Below, one piece after another: positions 8,892 to 18,374 of a stretch of 64,000 nucleotides of DNA (position 1 is the first letter of the stretch; each line of letters starts with the position of its first letter). The DNA is from Helicobacter ailurogastricus. GTDB taxonomy: Bacteria; Campylobacterota; Campylobacteria; Campylobacterales; Helicobacteraceae. The translations under genes were made by a program, and so were the position numbers. The stretch lies in NCBI RefSeq assembly GCF_001282945.1, contig NZ_CDMG01000004.1:90558-154557 (forward strand), written 5' to 3'. The notes beneath the pieces were generated by a model. It searched no databases. It saw only the letters and a list, made by a program, of their open reading frames with translations, and was not told the DNA's origin.

Positions 8892-10017
8892 CCTTTAAGG
8901 GGGCGTGTTTGCCCCACGCCCACACCATCCACCAAAGGCATAAAAGCAGGCTCGCCTGCAACAGCCCTCCCGCTTTCAGGTCTAAGAGATTAATTTTAGG
9001 AAAGCTGGTCCAAAGGGGGGCGTAAAAATCCCAACTAAGGGCCACCAGAGCCGCCCCCAAGACATTGCCCACGCCCACCAGCACCGCCCCCAAATCCCCC
9101 TGAATCGCCCGATACATCCAGCCACACTCACACCCCCCCGCTACAACGATCCCCACGCCAAAGAGCCACCCCCCTAAAACAATGCCCGGGCTTGCCCACA
9201 TGATCTTAGCGGGCATGCCCAGTTGTAAATACACAAAAATCCCTACGCTCCCCACCGCCATTGCCCACACCAAAGCCTGTGCCTGTGCGCTTTGCTTATG
9301 CACGAACAAGTGCCTAAAGGCGGTGGTGAAACAAATTTGCCCCTTAGAGATGACAAAACCAAAGAACGCCCCAAAACAGAGGGCATCAAAAAGTTTATGG
9401 CGCAGGTGCCAAGCCAAGCCCATCAAGCCCACAAATCCTAAAAAAGCTAAGAGTGTATTTAAGCTTTGGGGGGCTTTTTGGTGGATCGTTTTGGCACAAC
9501 TGGTTGGCCACCATTTAAAGGCAAGCCCCATGCCCGATAAGGTCGCTGCCGTGAAAAGCCAAGCATGCAGGCTAAATTGCGGGATGCCCGTTAGAAAGCT
9601 AGCCAAATTGCACCCCAGCCCCAAGCGTGCTCCAAGACCTGCCAACAGACCGCCCAAAAACGCCCGCCACATTTGCGCTTTTGTGGGCAGATTTAGGCCT
9701 ATGCGCCCTGATAAGCCCGCCGCACAGAGCATGCCTAAAAACATCCCCACCACCATCACCCCATCGATGCGGCTTAAGACATTGCCTGTTAAACCTATGA
9801 TTTTTAAATAACCCAAGTTGTCTATATGTACACCCAGCAAGCGCAAAATGCTCGCTCCCCAACGGGTAAATTCGCCTGTAACCGCCCAATAAGTGCCCAC
9901 CAAGCCAAAATAAAAGACAGAAGCCACAGAGAGAGCGAGGACACAGGGCATAAACGCCCATTTCTGTGTGAAAAAAGTACGCAAGAAACAGCCCCAAAAA
10001 CAGAGTCCATTCTGCAA
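8878..10017 (-). CDS. YeeE/YedE family permease (possible FdhT)
   Basis: Polytopic membrane protein of 379 residues with about ten hydrophobic helices in two similar halves. Conserved Gly/Cys motifs GARLGLGCNLASFLTG (about 125-140) and VAGGCECGWMYRA (about 295-307) are the hallmark of the YeeE/YedE (DUF395) sulfur-compound transporters, where paired cysteines line the path. A subfamily named YedE/FdhT supports selenium-dependent formate dehydrogenase in Campylobacter jejuni, and this window carries selA and a Sec-type FDH, which makes that assignment attractive. No TusA/FdhU-like partner gene adjoins it here. Convergent with the DUF2470-like gene. Alternative: thiosulfate or sulfide transporter. 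Confidence 0.75.
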   Translation of the reverse strand: MQNGLCFWGCFLRTFFTQKWAFMPCVLALSVASVFYFGLVGTYWAVTGEFTRWGASILRLLGVHIDNLGYLKIIGLTGNVLSRIDGVMVVGMFLGMLCAAGLSGRIGLNLPTKAQMWRAFLGGLLAGLGARLGLGCNLASFLTGIPQFSLHAWLFTAATLSGMGLAFKWWPTSCAKTIHQKAPQSLNTLLAFLGFVGLMGLAWHLRHKLFDALCFGAFFGFVISKGQICFTTAFRHLFVHKQSAQAQALVWAMAVGSVGIFVYLQLGMPAKIMWASPGIVLGGWLFGVGIVVAGGCECGWMYRAIQGDLGAVLVGVGNVLGAALVALSWDFYAPLWTSFPKINLLDLKAGGLLQASLLLCLWWMVWAWGKHAPLKASLA

Positions 10018-10168
10018 AAAAGAATGTGTGTCTTAACTAAGACCTAAAAAATCTTTAAGAAAACAAAGCATCCCATACCCCCACCCAGCTAAATGCCCTT
10101 GCCAAGACGAGGCATAACTAAATTTTAAAAACGATCCACGGGCTCTGCGTGGCGCAAGAAATGCTTTT

Positions 10169-10732
10169 TTATTCCTGTTGTAACTTCTTGGCTAAGTCAA
10201 GCACTTGTTGCATTTGGGCATCGCTTAATTTGCCCTCATGGACAAAGCGCACTTTGCCCTCTTTATCCAGCACGACAATGAGGCTTTCTTGCTTTTTTAA
10301 ATCCCAAGCCTTTTGCACCACACCATCGTTGTCCATGACCACTTGGCTTTTGGGGTGCTCTTTTTTAGCTTTTTTAGTCTCTCCTCGCACAAAAAGACCC
10401 GTCCCCATGATGGCATCATCCACATTGATGATATTGGTCGTTTGGTATTTAGTGTCGTCAAAATGCTCCGCCACGATCTTGTCCATCAAGGGTTGGTTTT
10501 CGGCTTTCACGCTTTTACGCCCAGCTATGTGCTGTAAAATCCGAACTTTTCCGGGCAGGGTTTTGCTATCCCACGACTTGTATTCTATGGAGCCCCCATC
10601 CAAAATGAGCTCGCCCTTGTCTGTAACCACCACCTCTTTTAAAGGCTGGTTTAGGGTAATGTTAGTCCCCCACGCAACACCCAATGCCAAAAATAGACTT
10701 CCAAAAATCCTTTTCAAAGCACTCACCTTCAA
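10169..10732 (-). CDS. ytfJ: YtfJ family periplasmic thioredoxin-like protein
   Basis: A 187-residue protein with N-terminal signal sequence (IFGSLFLALGVAWG) and a thioredoxin-fold-like body with features of the YtfJ family: an early GELILDGGSIEYKSWDSKTLPGKVRILQHIAGRKS-like strand order and a later GLFVRGETKKAKKEHPKSQVVMDNDG stretch. I see no CXXC motif, as is usual in this family. Function in any bacterium is unclear. It appears to be monocistronic, with 150 bases to yedE downstream. Start ATG 10732 is preceded by GGTGAG. Confidence 0.8.
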   Translation of the reverse strand: MKVSALKRIFGSLFLALGVAWGTNITLNQPLKEVVVTDKGELILDGGSIEYKSWDSKTLPGKVRILQHIAGRKSVKAENQPLMDKIVAEHFDDTKYQTTNIINVDDAIMGTGLFVRGETKKAKKEHPKSQVVMDNDGVVQKAWDLKKQESLIVVLDKEGKVRFVHEGKLSDAQMQQVLDLAKKLQQE

Positions 10733-10912
10733 TAAAATTTACGCGCTGTACTATACACCATGTCAAGCTAAAACCCCAAGTGTTTGTTAAAAATCCTGTG
10801 GATCAAGCCTGGGCTTTAGCATCAAAGGCACTTTTGTTTGGTAAAATGCGCTAGGATTTGGCCCAAGTTTCAATCTTGTGGGCTTTTAAACCTTAGCATT
10901 TTGGGGGCTTTC

Positions 10913-11488
10913 ATGTTTGAATCTTATTTCATCACCCCGGAGGTTTTACAAACCCTCAATGCAAAAGAGTTTGAGGCATGTTTAACCCGGGTTTTTAAAA
11001 CCCACGCCCCTAATCGGGCGTGTTTAAGACAAGCCGACACGAGCCCGCCCTTTAGCCCTGCTTTTTACTCCGCCTTTGCGCGCCTTTGCCATGCTTTTAA
11101 AATCACGGCCTATCTTAACCTACAAACCCCACAACAAAGCCTAGATTGCGCCCTAGAATATGGCTTTAGGGGCGTGCATTTAAAGAGCCACGCTCTAGAC
11201 TTTGTGCTTAAAATCCCCCAAAATTTACAGAGCTTTTACAGCGCACACAGTGTTAAAGAGGTGCAACAAGCCCTAGATTTGGGCGTGCATTTTTGCACTT
11301 TAAGCCCGATTTTTGCCACGCCAGACAAACCCCCCCCTTTGGGTTTAGACTACTTGCAGGCTTTAAGCCCCGAGCTAAAAGCCCATGTTTTTGCTCTAGG
11401 CGGGATCACAACCCATGAGCAAATAGAGCTTGTGAAAAATCTACACATCAAAGGCTTTGCGAGCATCCGTTATTTTCTAAATGATTAG
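10913..11488 (+). CDS. ThiE/TenI-like phosphate-binding TIM barrel protein
   Basis: Cytoplasmic protein of 191 residues. The CxLSPIFATPDKP segment (about 122-135) and the LGGITTHEQIELV segment (about 164-176) match the pyrophosphate and phosphate binding loops of thiamine phosphate synthase and its homologue TenI. It is shorter than most ThiE proteins, and the substrate-binding KRD-type motif early in the chain is not obvious, so it may be a TenI-type isomerase or a divergent protein. ATG 10913 follows GGGGGC; an upstream in-frame ATG at 10838 adds 25 residues without family similarity. Confidence 0.7.
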   Translation: MFESYFITPEVLQTLNAKEFEACLTRVFKTHAPNRACLRQADTSPPFSPAFYSAFARLCHAFKITAYLNLQTPQQSLDCALEYGFRGVHLKSHALDFVLKIPQNLQSFYSAHSVKEVQQALDLGVHFCTLSPIFATPDKPPPLGLDYLQALSPELKAHVFALGGITTHEQIELVKNLHIKGFASIRYFLND

Positions 11489-11586
11489 AAAACTGCTTGA
11501 AACACGCCATGGGTTTTGCGCTTAATATTACTTATAGTAAAATGCGGCGACAAGCTTTGCTTAGTATCCCTAGCAAAAGGAGTCGT

Positions 11587-13325
11587 GTGCATCTATACAA
11601 AACCGCTTTAATCTTGGGAACTCTTGCCTCCAACTGCCCCTTATGCGCTGAAAACAATGGAGCTTATGGGGCCGTGGGCTTTCAGTATTCTAACATCACG
11701 CAAAGCACGCAAAACAAGGCCCCCAGTTTGGCTAATCAAACCCCGCTTTTTAATGTGCAAAATGCCAAACCCACAACCCTACCCTCTCCCCAAGTGCCCC
11801 AAAATAAGGTGGGGGGATAACCCTTTTTAGGAGATTTTATGGACAACACTTTTAAAAACACTTCTGCCAGTCTAGCCATAGCCCTTTGCTCGCCCTTTTT
11901 AGAGGCCGACACAGACAAAGATGGCTTTCAAAGGACCAGTGTGATTTGGTGTTGCGATGCCGATGGCAAATCGTTTTCAAACCCCCCCTCGTGGGCACTC
12001 CCCGACTTTGATCCCACACCAAACAAGCAAACCCCTGCGCCGGGCAACACAGCAAACCAACAACCCCCCACCCACACAAAAGCCCCAAGCACCCAAACGC
12101 CCCCCAAAAATATAAATACCGACCCGCCCCCCATTTCTATAAGCCCACCCACATCCCCTAAACAACCCCCAATGAGCGTGCAAAACACGCCCCCTAATGT
12201 GCCCATGCCCTCTTCTAAGCCTAAAACCTACTTGCAAACCTTAGTGGATGGAGATGGGGCACTTGCAACCATTGCCAGCTACAAAGCCGAGGAAAAAACC
12301 ACGATCAAAGCCAACACAGACGCGCTCATTGGTCTTGTTGAAACCAGCACAAACAACACAACAGAGGCTGTCAGCTCTCTAGTGGCTGGGACAAACCAGT
12401 TTTTTAACCAAGTGTCTAGCAACGCCAGCATCTCCCAAAACCTTAAAGACACATTCAGTGGCTTTTATCACTTGGCTTCCAACACAAGCCATGATTTGGT
12501 CGGCTTGCAATCCAGTTTAAGCCAGCTCATCTCCCAAGTGGAGCAGTTGCAACAGGCTTTGCTCACCAGTCTTTTAAACACTTCTATTATGAGAACCCAA
12601 ACGGAGGGTGGCTTGTTTGCTGTAAACCACAGAAACCAGCTAGACCCACAAAGCCGGCAGGGCAAGGGAAAAGCCATTCAAGACTTGGGCACGCTCTTGG
12701 CCTATCTACAAGCCACACAAAGCAAACTCAAAGCTTATGCCAAAGATCACCCCAGCTTGTTAGCCGCCACGCCCTCTTCTATCGTGGCTACGCAAAGCGG
12801 GCATGTGAATGGGGATTTATACGGCGTGAATGCCCAACTGGGCTATAAGCAGTTCTTTGGCAAGAAAAAACGCTTTGGCCTGCGCTACTACGGGAGCTTT
12901 AGCTACCAGTATGGTACACTCACAGACAAATACGCCACAGCCTTAAGCAATTTGTCTATGGGGCAGGCGTGGATGCGCTCTACAACTTCTATGAAAGCGC
13001 AAATGGGCATTACACCACGGGGTTTTTTGCAGGCTTCATGCTGGCGGGTAGCACTTGGCTTTTGAAAAATGCCAAGGCCTACAAAGCCCTAGCCCACGCC
13101 CTTAAAAGGCGGGGCAGGCAAGCAAGCATCCACGCAACCTACTTTCAGATCCCCTTAAACATAGGCTTTAGAAGCAATGTGAGCAAGCATCACGGGTTTG
13201 AAGTGGGCCTGCGCATCCCCTTAGCTTTAAGCAGCTATTTTGAGGCCACAAGTGGAGACGAGTCCTTTAACATCAGTTACAAGCGCAATGTTTCTGTCTT
13301 TGTAAATTATGTCTATAACTTCTAA
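11587..13325 (+). pseudogene. Hop-type outer membrane protein, interrupted
   Basis: The 5' part reads from GTG 11587 (AAAAGGAG four bases upstream): signal peptide, then ENNGAYGAVGFQYSN, the usual mature start of Hop porins. A TAA at 11818-11820 stops it after 77 codons. Reading continues in the same frame from ATG 11839, itself preceded by TAGGAG and starting with a possible signal peptide, through a Pro/Thr/Gln-rich linker (about residues 45-130) and a helical passenger. A one-base deletion near 12950 then shifts frame: FVYGAGVDALYNFYE continues in another frame to the terminal NYVYNF at 13325. The C-terminal beta-barrel is therefore cut off. Either a decayed gene or a sequence with two errors; two cistrons is possible for the first break, not for the second. 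Confidence 0.8.
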
Positions 13326-13374
13326 AGGGGGGAGGCATCATTTGGGGGCCAGTGCTCCCTGCTAAAGCATGTGT

Positions 13375-13380
13375 TATACT
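13375..13380 (+). promoter_or_regulatory. Candidate -10 box of lldP
   Basis: TATACT 30 bases before the lldP ATG, followed by a GCAGGAG ribosome binding site. Fits the Helicobacter sigma-80 -10 pattern; no clear -35 box is seen, as is usual in this genus. Confidence 0.45.
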
Positions 13381-13409
13381 TAGAGTTTTAGTCTACGCAG
13401 GAGTTTTTT

Positions 13410-15065
13410 ATGTGGCATCAGATTTACGCCCCATTAGGAGGGAGTGTTGGGTTAAGCGCGCTCGTGGCGGCTTTACCCATTGTGCTTTTCTTTGCCTCGT
13501 TAATTGTTTTTAAGCTTAAGGGGCACACCGCCGCGTTTTTGAGCGTGGCCCTGTCTGTGGTGATCGCGCTTGTCGTCTATAAAATGCCGGCGGTTATGGT
13601 GGCTTCCAGCTTCATTTATGGCTTTCTTTATGGACTCTGGCCCATTTCGTGGATCATCATCGCCGCAATCTTCTTGTATAAACTCAGTGTGAAGTCGGGT
13701 TACTTTGAAATCCTTAAGGAGAGCGTGCAAGCCATCACCCCCGATCACCGCATTTTAGTGATTTTGATTGGGTTTTGCTTTGGGTCGTTTTTAGAAGGGG
13801 CGATTGGTTTTGGTGGGCCCGTGGCGATCACGGCGGCAATTTTAGTGGGGCTTGGGCTAAACCCGCTGTATGCGGCGGGGTTGTGCTTGATCGCCAACAC
13901 CGCTCCCGTGGCTTTTGGGGCGGTGGGCATCCCCATCACAGCGATGGCAGGGGCTGTGGGGGTGAGCGCGCTTTCTATCAGCGCAATGGCGGGCAAGATT
14001 TTATTTTTTATTAGCCTATTGGTGCCCTTTTTTATCGTGTTTTTGATGGACGGGGTGCGGGGGATTAAAGAAACTTTCCCGGCGGTGTTTGTGGCGGCCT
14101 TTAGTTTTGCTTTGGCGCAGTATTTAAGCTCCAACTACCTAGGTCCAGAGCTGCCCGGGATTTTATCGGCCATCGTTTCGCTCATAGCGACTGCCCTCTT
14201 TTTGCGCTTTTGGCAGCCCAAGCACATTTTTAGAAGCGATGGCAAAGAAGTTACACACGATCGCCAGCAACACCACATCTGTAAAGTTTTGGTGGCGTGG
14301 GCACCTTTTATCATCTTGATCGCCACGATCGTCATTTGGACCCAGCCGTGGTTTAAGGCGCTCTTTGCTAAGGGCGGGGCGTTGGCGTTTTCTAACTTCT
14401 ACTTTGAGTTTAGCAGCATCAGCCAGAAGATTTTAAAAAGCGCACCCTTTGTGTTTGAAGGCAAGAGTGCGGCTAGTCCTGTGGTCTTTAAACTGCCCTT
14501 GATTAACACCGTGGGCACTTCGATCTTAGTGGCCGCGCTCATCAGCATCTTTGTGCTCCGCGTGAAAGCCAGTGAGGCGATCGAAGTTTTTGGGGACACC
14601 TTAAAAGAAATGCGCTACCCTATCTTAACCATCGGGCTCGTCTTAAGCTTTGCCTTTGTGTCTAATTACAGCGGCATTTCCGCCACTATGGCACTGGCCT
14701 TAACCCACACGGGCAAGGCCTTCACTTTCTTCTCGCCCATCATTGGCTGGGTCGGGGTGTTCTTAACCGGCAGCGACACCAGCTCTAATTTGCTCTTTGG
14801 CTCTTTGCAACAACTCACCGCCGATAATCTAAAAATCCCCGAAATCTTAACGCTCACCGCCAACACCGTGGGCGGGACTTTGGGCAAGATGATCAGCCCG
14901 CAGAGCATCGCCATTGCCTGCGCGGCGGTGGGGCTGGCGGGCAAAGAGTCCGATCTGTTTAAATTCACGGTCAAATACTCGATCGCCTTTGTGATTGTGA
15001 TCGGGATCGTGGTGAGCGTGATCGCCTATGGTTTTCCCCAAATCGTGCCAAGCACGAATCCTTAG
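13410..15065 (+). CDS. lldP: L-lactate permease
   Basis: Inner-membrane lactate/proton symporter of 551 residues with about 12 or more transmembrane helices. Characteristic LctP sequences include GSFLEGAIGFGGPVAITAAIL (about 127-147), NTAPVAFGAVGIPI and, near the end, GWVGVFLTGSDTSSNLLFG and NTVGGTLGKMISPQSIAIA. H. pylori carries two adjacent copies; here only one is present. GCAGGAG sits ahead of ATG 13410. The 3' end overlaps the convergent AI-2E family gene by four bases. Confidence 0.95.
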   Translation: MWHQIYAPLGGSVGLSALVAALPIVLFFASLIVFKLKGHTAAFLSVALSVVIALVVYKMPAVMVASSFIYGFLYGLWPISWIIIAAIFLYKLSVKSGYFEILKESVQAITPDHRILVILIGFCFGSFLEGAIGFGGPVAITAAILVGLGLNPLYAAGLCLIANTAPVAFGAVGIPITAMAGAVGVSALSISAMAGKILFFISLLVPFFIVFLMDGVRGIKETFPAVFVAAFSFALAQYLSSNYLGPELPGILSAIVSLIATALFLRFWQPKHIFRSDGKEVTHDRQQHHICKVLVAWAPFIILIATIVIWTQPWFKALFAKGGALAFSNFYFEFSSISQKILKSAPFVFEGKSAASPVVFKLPLINTVGTSILVAALISIFVLRVKASEAIEVFGDTLKEMRYPILTIGLVLSFAFVSNYSGISATMALALTHTGKAFTFFSPIIGWVGVFLTGSDTSSNLLFGSLQQLTADNLKIPEILTLTANTVGGTLGKMISPQSIAIACAAVGLAGKESDLFKFTVKYSIAFVIVIGIVVSVIAYGFPQIVPSTNP

Positions 15066-16117
15066 CGGGGCAGGGGGGCGTTTGTGCGCTTGCGGCGGGC
15101 GAACTCTTTTTCATAAAGGCGCAAAAGCACAATAAAAAAAGCGGTGATTGTAGGGCCTACGGCAATCCCCCAAAAACCAAACTTGCTAATGCCCGCCAAG
15201 ATCGAAAAGAAGATCAAAATCTCATTGATTTTTAGGGAAATCTTCAACACCCGGTGTTTAATGAAGCCAATGAGCCATGGTTTTATGAGGCTGTCGATCG
15301 CTCCCCCGATAAAAATCACTGAATAAAGGGCAATGACGATGGCTGTGCTTGGGTTGTGGCGATAAAGCTCATACAGTGAGACCGGCACCCACACCAAAGC
15401 CCCGCCCACAATGGGGATGAGCGAGGCAAGCCCGTATAAAATCCCAAGAGAGAGCCAATCTAGCCCAAAAAATACGACCAAGGAACCAAAGGCCAAGCCC
15501 TGTAAAACGACATTGATGATAGAAGTTAGCAAGACCACCCGTAAAATCCCCGCCACCTCTCTAAAAATCTCCTTGCTTTGGATTTTCTCAAAGGGCAGAA
15601 TGTCTAAGATATAGTCGTAAAAGCGCTGCCCATAAAAGAAACACAAAAAGAGAAAAACCAAGACCATCGCCGTGTCGCTGGCAAATTTTAGGCTGTATTT
15701 GCCCAGGCCGCTGCTGAGGTGCAAGACATAAGACATGAAATTTTGTGCCGAGAGGTTAGACAGGATTTTATGCGCATAGGCACTCAAAGTGGGGAAGCGC
15801 TCCAAGTAAAGCAAGAGATCGCTTTTAGACTTGTTGAAGTAGAAGGCGAATTTTTCTAGGTTTAAGTGGGCAATGAAATCCGTGCTTTTGTAGATGAGAA
15901 AATACATGGGCACGACCAAAAAGCTTAAGAGCACCACGACGCACAAAAGGGAGCTAAAGAGGTTGCGCATGTAGTGGTCAAAAAACCCTTTGAGCCAAAA
16001 AATCGTGACGCAGAGCAAGCCAGCAATGAGTAAATCCATTAAAAAATCTTCGTAAAGATAGAGCATCCAATAAAAGGCAATGGCAAACAAGAGCCAAAAG
16101 AAATACACCGGACGCAT
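15062..16117 (-). CDS. AI-2E family transporter
   Basis: Inner-membrane protein of 351 residues with eight predicted helices: two pairs at the N-terminus, an intervening soluble segment, and the GLASLIPIVGGALVWVPVSLY core plus FIGGAIDSLIKPWLIG (about 225-275) that mark the AI-2E/PerM exporter family. Substrate is unknown; family members export AI-2, Na+/H+ or polyhydroxylated compounds. Start ATG 16117 chosen because the longer reading to 16258 would run through the start of divergent dapF. In H. pylori a homologue also neighbours dapF. Confidence 0.85.
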   Translation of the reverse strand: MRPVYFFWLLFAIAFYWMLYLYEDFLMDLLIAGLLCVTIFWLKGFFDHYMRNLFSSLLCVVVLLSFLVVPMYFLIYKSTDFIAHLNLEKFAFYFNKSKSDLLLYLERFPTLSAYAHKILSNLSAQNFMSYVLHLSSGLGKYSLKFASDTAMVLVFLFLCFFYGQRFYDYILDILPFEKIQSKEIFREVAGILRVVLLTSIINVVLQGLAFGSLVVFFGLDWLSLGILYGLASLIPIVGGALVWVPVSLYELYRHNPSTAIVIALYSVIFIGGAIDSLIKPWLIGFIKHRVLKISLKINEILIFFSILAGISKFGFWGIAVGPTITAFFIVLLRLYEKEFARRKRTNAPLPR

Positions 16118-16137
16118 GCCAACTCGCTTTTTTGCTT

Positions 16138-16143
16138 TATAAT
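16138..16143 (+). promoter_or_regulatory. Candidate -10 box of dapF
   Basis: TATAAT, 17 bases upstream of the dapF ATG, with AAAGG between them. It lies in the short divergent gap to the AI-2E family gene. Confidence 0.55.
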
Positions 16144-16160
16144 ACCTAAAAAGGCAAACG

Positions 16161-16943
16161 ATGCACCTATACAAATATTGTGCCAGCGGGAATGATTTTT
16201 TAATCACCCACCATTTTAAGCCAAGTAACCGCCAAGCCCTCGCTAAAGAGCTTTGCAACCGCCATTATGGCTTTGGAGCGGATGGGCTGGTGGTCTTACT
16301 GCCCCACGATCAACACGCCTACACATGGGAGTTTTACAACGCCGATGGGAGTTTGGCGGATATGTGCGGGAATGCGAGCCGTTGCGTGGGGCTTTACGCC
16401 TACGAGCAAACCCTAGCCCCCAAAAAGCACCGCTTTTTAAGCGGGGCGGGCGTGATTAGCGTGGAAGTGCTGGAAGTGACACAGAGTGGGGGTGTGGTGC
16501 AAAGCAATTTAGGTGCGCCCAAGTGGTTAGACACTTTGGACATCCAAGGGCAAGAGTGGGCGTTGATCGATACGGGCGTGCCTCACTTAGTGCATTTCGT
16601 GGCTAGCCTAGAAGACATCCCTAAAGCCAAGACCCCCACCATGCAAGCTTTGCGCCAGCGGTTTAACGCCAATGTCAATCACGCTTACATCAAAAACCCC
16701 ACAACGATTCACCTAGCCACTTATGAGCGGGGCGTGGAGGACATCACTTTAGCTTGTGGGACGGGCATGGCAGCGGTGTTTGTGGCCGGGCTAAAAAGGG
16801 GGGTAGAGGCTAAGGCGCGCTGTATCCCGCCTAGCAAAGAGGTTTTAACTTTGGGCTTAGAAAAAGATGAAGTGCTCTTTAGTGGAGCGGTGAAAAAAGT
16901 GGGGCGGTGTTTGACTAACACCCCTCCCTTTGCTATGATTTAG
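16161..16943 (+). CDS. dapF: Diaminopimelate epimerase
   Basis: Converts LL-DAP to meso-DAP for peptidoglycan and lysine. Both active-site cysteines are visible: MCGNASRC (about 72-79) and ACGTGMAA (about 198-205). The N-terminal YCASGNDF motif binds substrate. Length of 260 is slightly short of the usual 270-275 but complete. It is followed after 21 bases by gltX1, probably in the same transcript. Confidence 0.94.
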   Translation: MHLYKYCASGNDFLITHHFKPSNRQALAKELCNRHYGFGADGLVVLLPHDQHAYTWEFYNADGSLADMCGNASRCVGLYAYEQTLAPKKHRFLSGAGVISVEVLEVTQSGGVVQSNLGAPKWLDTLDIQGQEWALIDTGVPHLVHFVASLEDIPKAKTPTMQALRQRFNANVNHAYIKNPTTIHLATYERGVEDITLACGTGMAAVFVAGLKRGVEAKARCIPPSKEVLTLGLEKDEVLFSGAVKKVGRCLTNTPPFAMI

Positions 16944-16964
16944 ATTTTTTAACAAAGGATGCAC

Positions 16965-18374
16965 ATGGTGACTACGCGTTTTGCCCCTTCACCTACGGGG
17001 CATTTACACATCGGCGGGCTTAGAACCGCCCTTTTTAACTACCTTTACGCCCGCTCGTGTGGGGGAAGGTTTTATTTACGCATTGAGGACACAGACCTCG
17101 ATCGCAATGTCAAAGAGGCCACAGAGGCGATTTTAAAAGCCTTTGAGTGGGTCGGGCTAGAAGTGGATGGGCAAATTCTCTACCAATCTAAGAGGCTAGA
17201 CATTTACAAACGCCACGTCCAGCAACTCTTAGATGAGGGCAAGGCGTATTATTGTTATATGTCTAAGGAAGAGCTAGAAACACTTAGAGAAACGCAAAGG
17301 GCGCAGGGGCTAACCCCCCGCTACGACCGCCGTTATAGGGACTTTAAAGGCACGCCTCCTAGTGGCGTGGAGCCTGTGGTGCGCATCAAAGCCCCCTTAA
17401 ATGGGGAAGTGCGCTTCAAAGATGGGGTCAAGGGGGAGGTGTGCGTGCGAGCCGAGGAGCTAGACGACTTTGTGATCGCCCGCTCTAGTGGTGTGCCGAC
17501 TTATAATTTTGTGGTGACGGTTGATGACGCTTTGATGGGGATTAGCGATGTGATCAGAGGGGATGACCACTTAAGCAACACGCCCAAGCAGATCATTTTA
17601 TACCAAGCCCTAGGCTTTAAAATCCCTAATTTTTACCATGTGCCCATGATTTTAAACGAACAGGGGCACAAACTCAGCAAGAGAGATGGGGCGATGGGGG
17701 TGATGGATTATAAGGCTTTGGGCTATCTCAAAGAGGCTTTGTTAAACTTCTTGGTGCGCTTAGGTTGGAGCCACGAAGATCAAGAGATTTTTAGCTTGCA
17801 AGAGATGAAGGCATTTTTTAACCCCAAGGACTTAAACAGCGCGCCCAGTTGCTTTAGCCCCCACAAGCTTGATTGGCTCAATACCCACTACATCAAAGAA
17901 AGCCCCCCAGATTTACTAAAAGCCTTGTTGGCGGATTTTAATTTGCCTGCAAGCTTTAACGCCCTAGGCCAAATGCAACAAGACACTTTGCTAGAAGCGT
18001 TAAAAAGTCGGGCAACAAGTTTAAAAGAAATGGCTAGCGGGGTGGCCAAGGTTTTAAGCGCGCCCACAAGTTACGCCCTAGACAAGCTCAAAAACAAAAC
18101 CCAAGCCCTAGAAGTGCTAAAAACCCTATTAGATCGTTTCACAGAGCAGGATTTTATTAGTGTAGAAACTTTAGACAAAACCCTACACGCCCTGATACAA
18201 GATAGGGGGCTTAAAGCCGGGGCGGTGCTGCTGCCCTTAAGGATCGCCTTGCTTGGGGAGGCTGGGGGGATTGGGGTTAAAGAAGCCTTGTTTGTGCTAG
18301 GCTTTCAGCAAAGCCTAGACAGATTTAAGGCATTTTTAGATTTTGTGGCTGTGGCTTCTGACGAAATCCACTAG
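16965..18374 (+). CDS. gltX1: Glutamyl-tRNA synthetase 1
   Basis: Canonical class I GluRS with [14 protein letters not shown] (HIGH motif) at the N-terminus and KLSKRDG (KMSKS motif) at about 240. It charges tRNA-Glu. I prefer ATG 16965 (AAAGGA six bases upstream) over ATG 16959, which sits too close to the same ribosome binding site. The 469-residue length is normal. It ends convergently with the Hof porin gene, overlapping by 39 bases. Together with gltX2 at 6669-8006 it gives the two-GluRS arrangement of Helicobacter, which lacks GlnRS. Confidence 0.95.
   Translation: MVTTRFAPSPTGHLHIGGLRTALFNYLYARSCGGRFYLRIEDTDLDRNVKEATEAILKAFEWVGLEVDGQILYQSKRLDIYKRHVQQLLDEGKAYYCYMSKEELETLRETQRAQGLTPRYDRRYRDFKGTPPSGVEPVVRIKAPLNGEVRFKDGVKGEVCVRAEELDDFVIARSSGVPTYNFVVTVDDALMGISDVIRGDDHLSNTPKQIILYQALGFKIPNFYHVPMILNEQGHKLSKRDGAMGVMDYKALGYLKEALLNFLVRLGWSHEDQEIFSLQEMKAFFNPKDLNSAPSCFSPHKLDWLNTHYIKESPPDLLKALLADFNLPASFNALGQMQQDTLLEALKSRATSLKEMASGVAKVLSAPTSYALDKLKNKTQALEVLKTLLDRFTEQDFISVETLDKTLHALIQDRGLKAGAVLLPLRIALLGEAGGIGVKEALFVLGFQQSLDRFKAFLDFVAVASDEIH

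Noticed and set aside
10120-10170. tRNA or small RNA near the CACG/CGTG pairing before ytfJ's 3' end
   Set aside because: No cloverleaf or TTC loop could be built, and no strong terminator follows.
18336-18374. Fusion or readthrough of gltX1 and the Hof gene
   Set aside because: They are convergent, with both stops clear; the overlap is only 39 bases.
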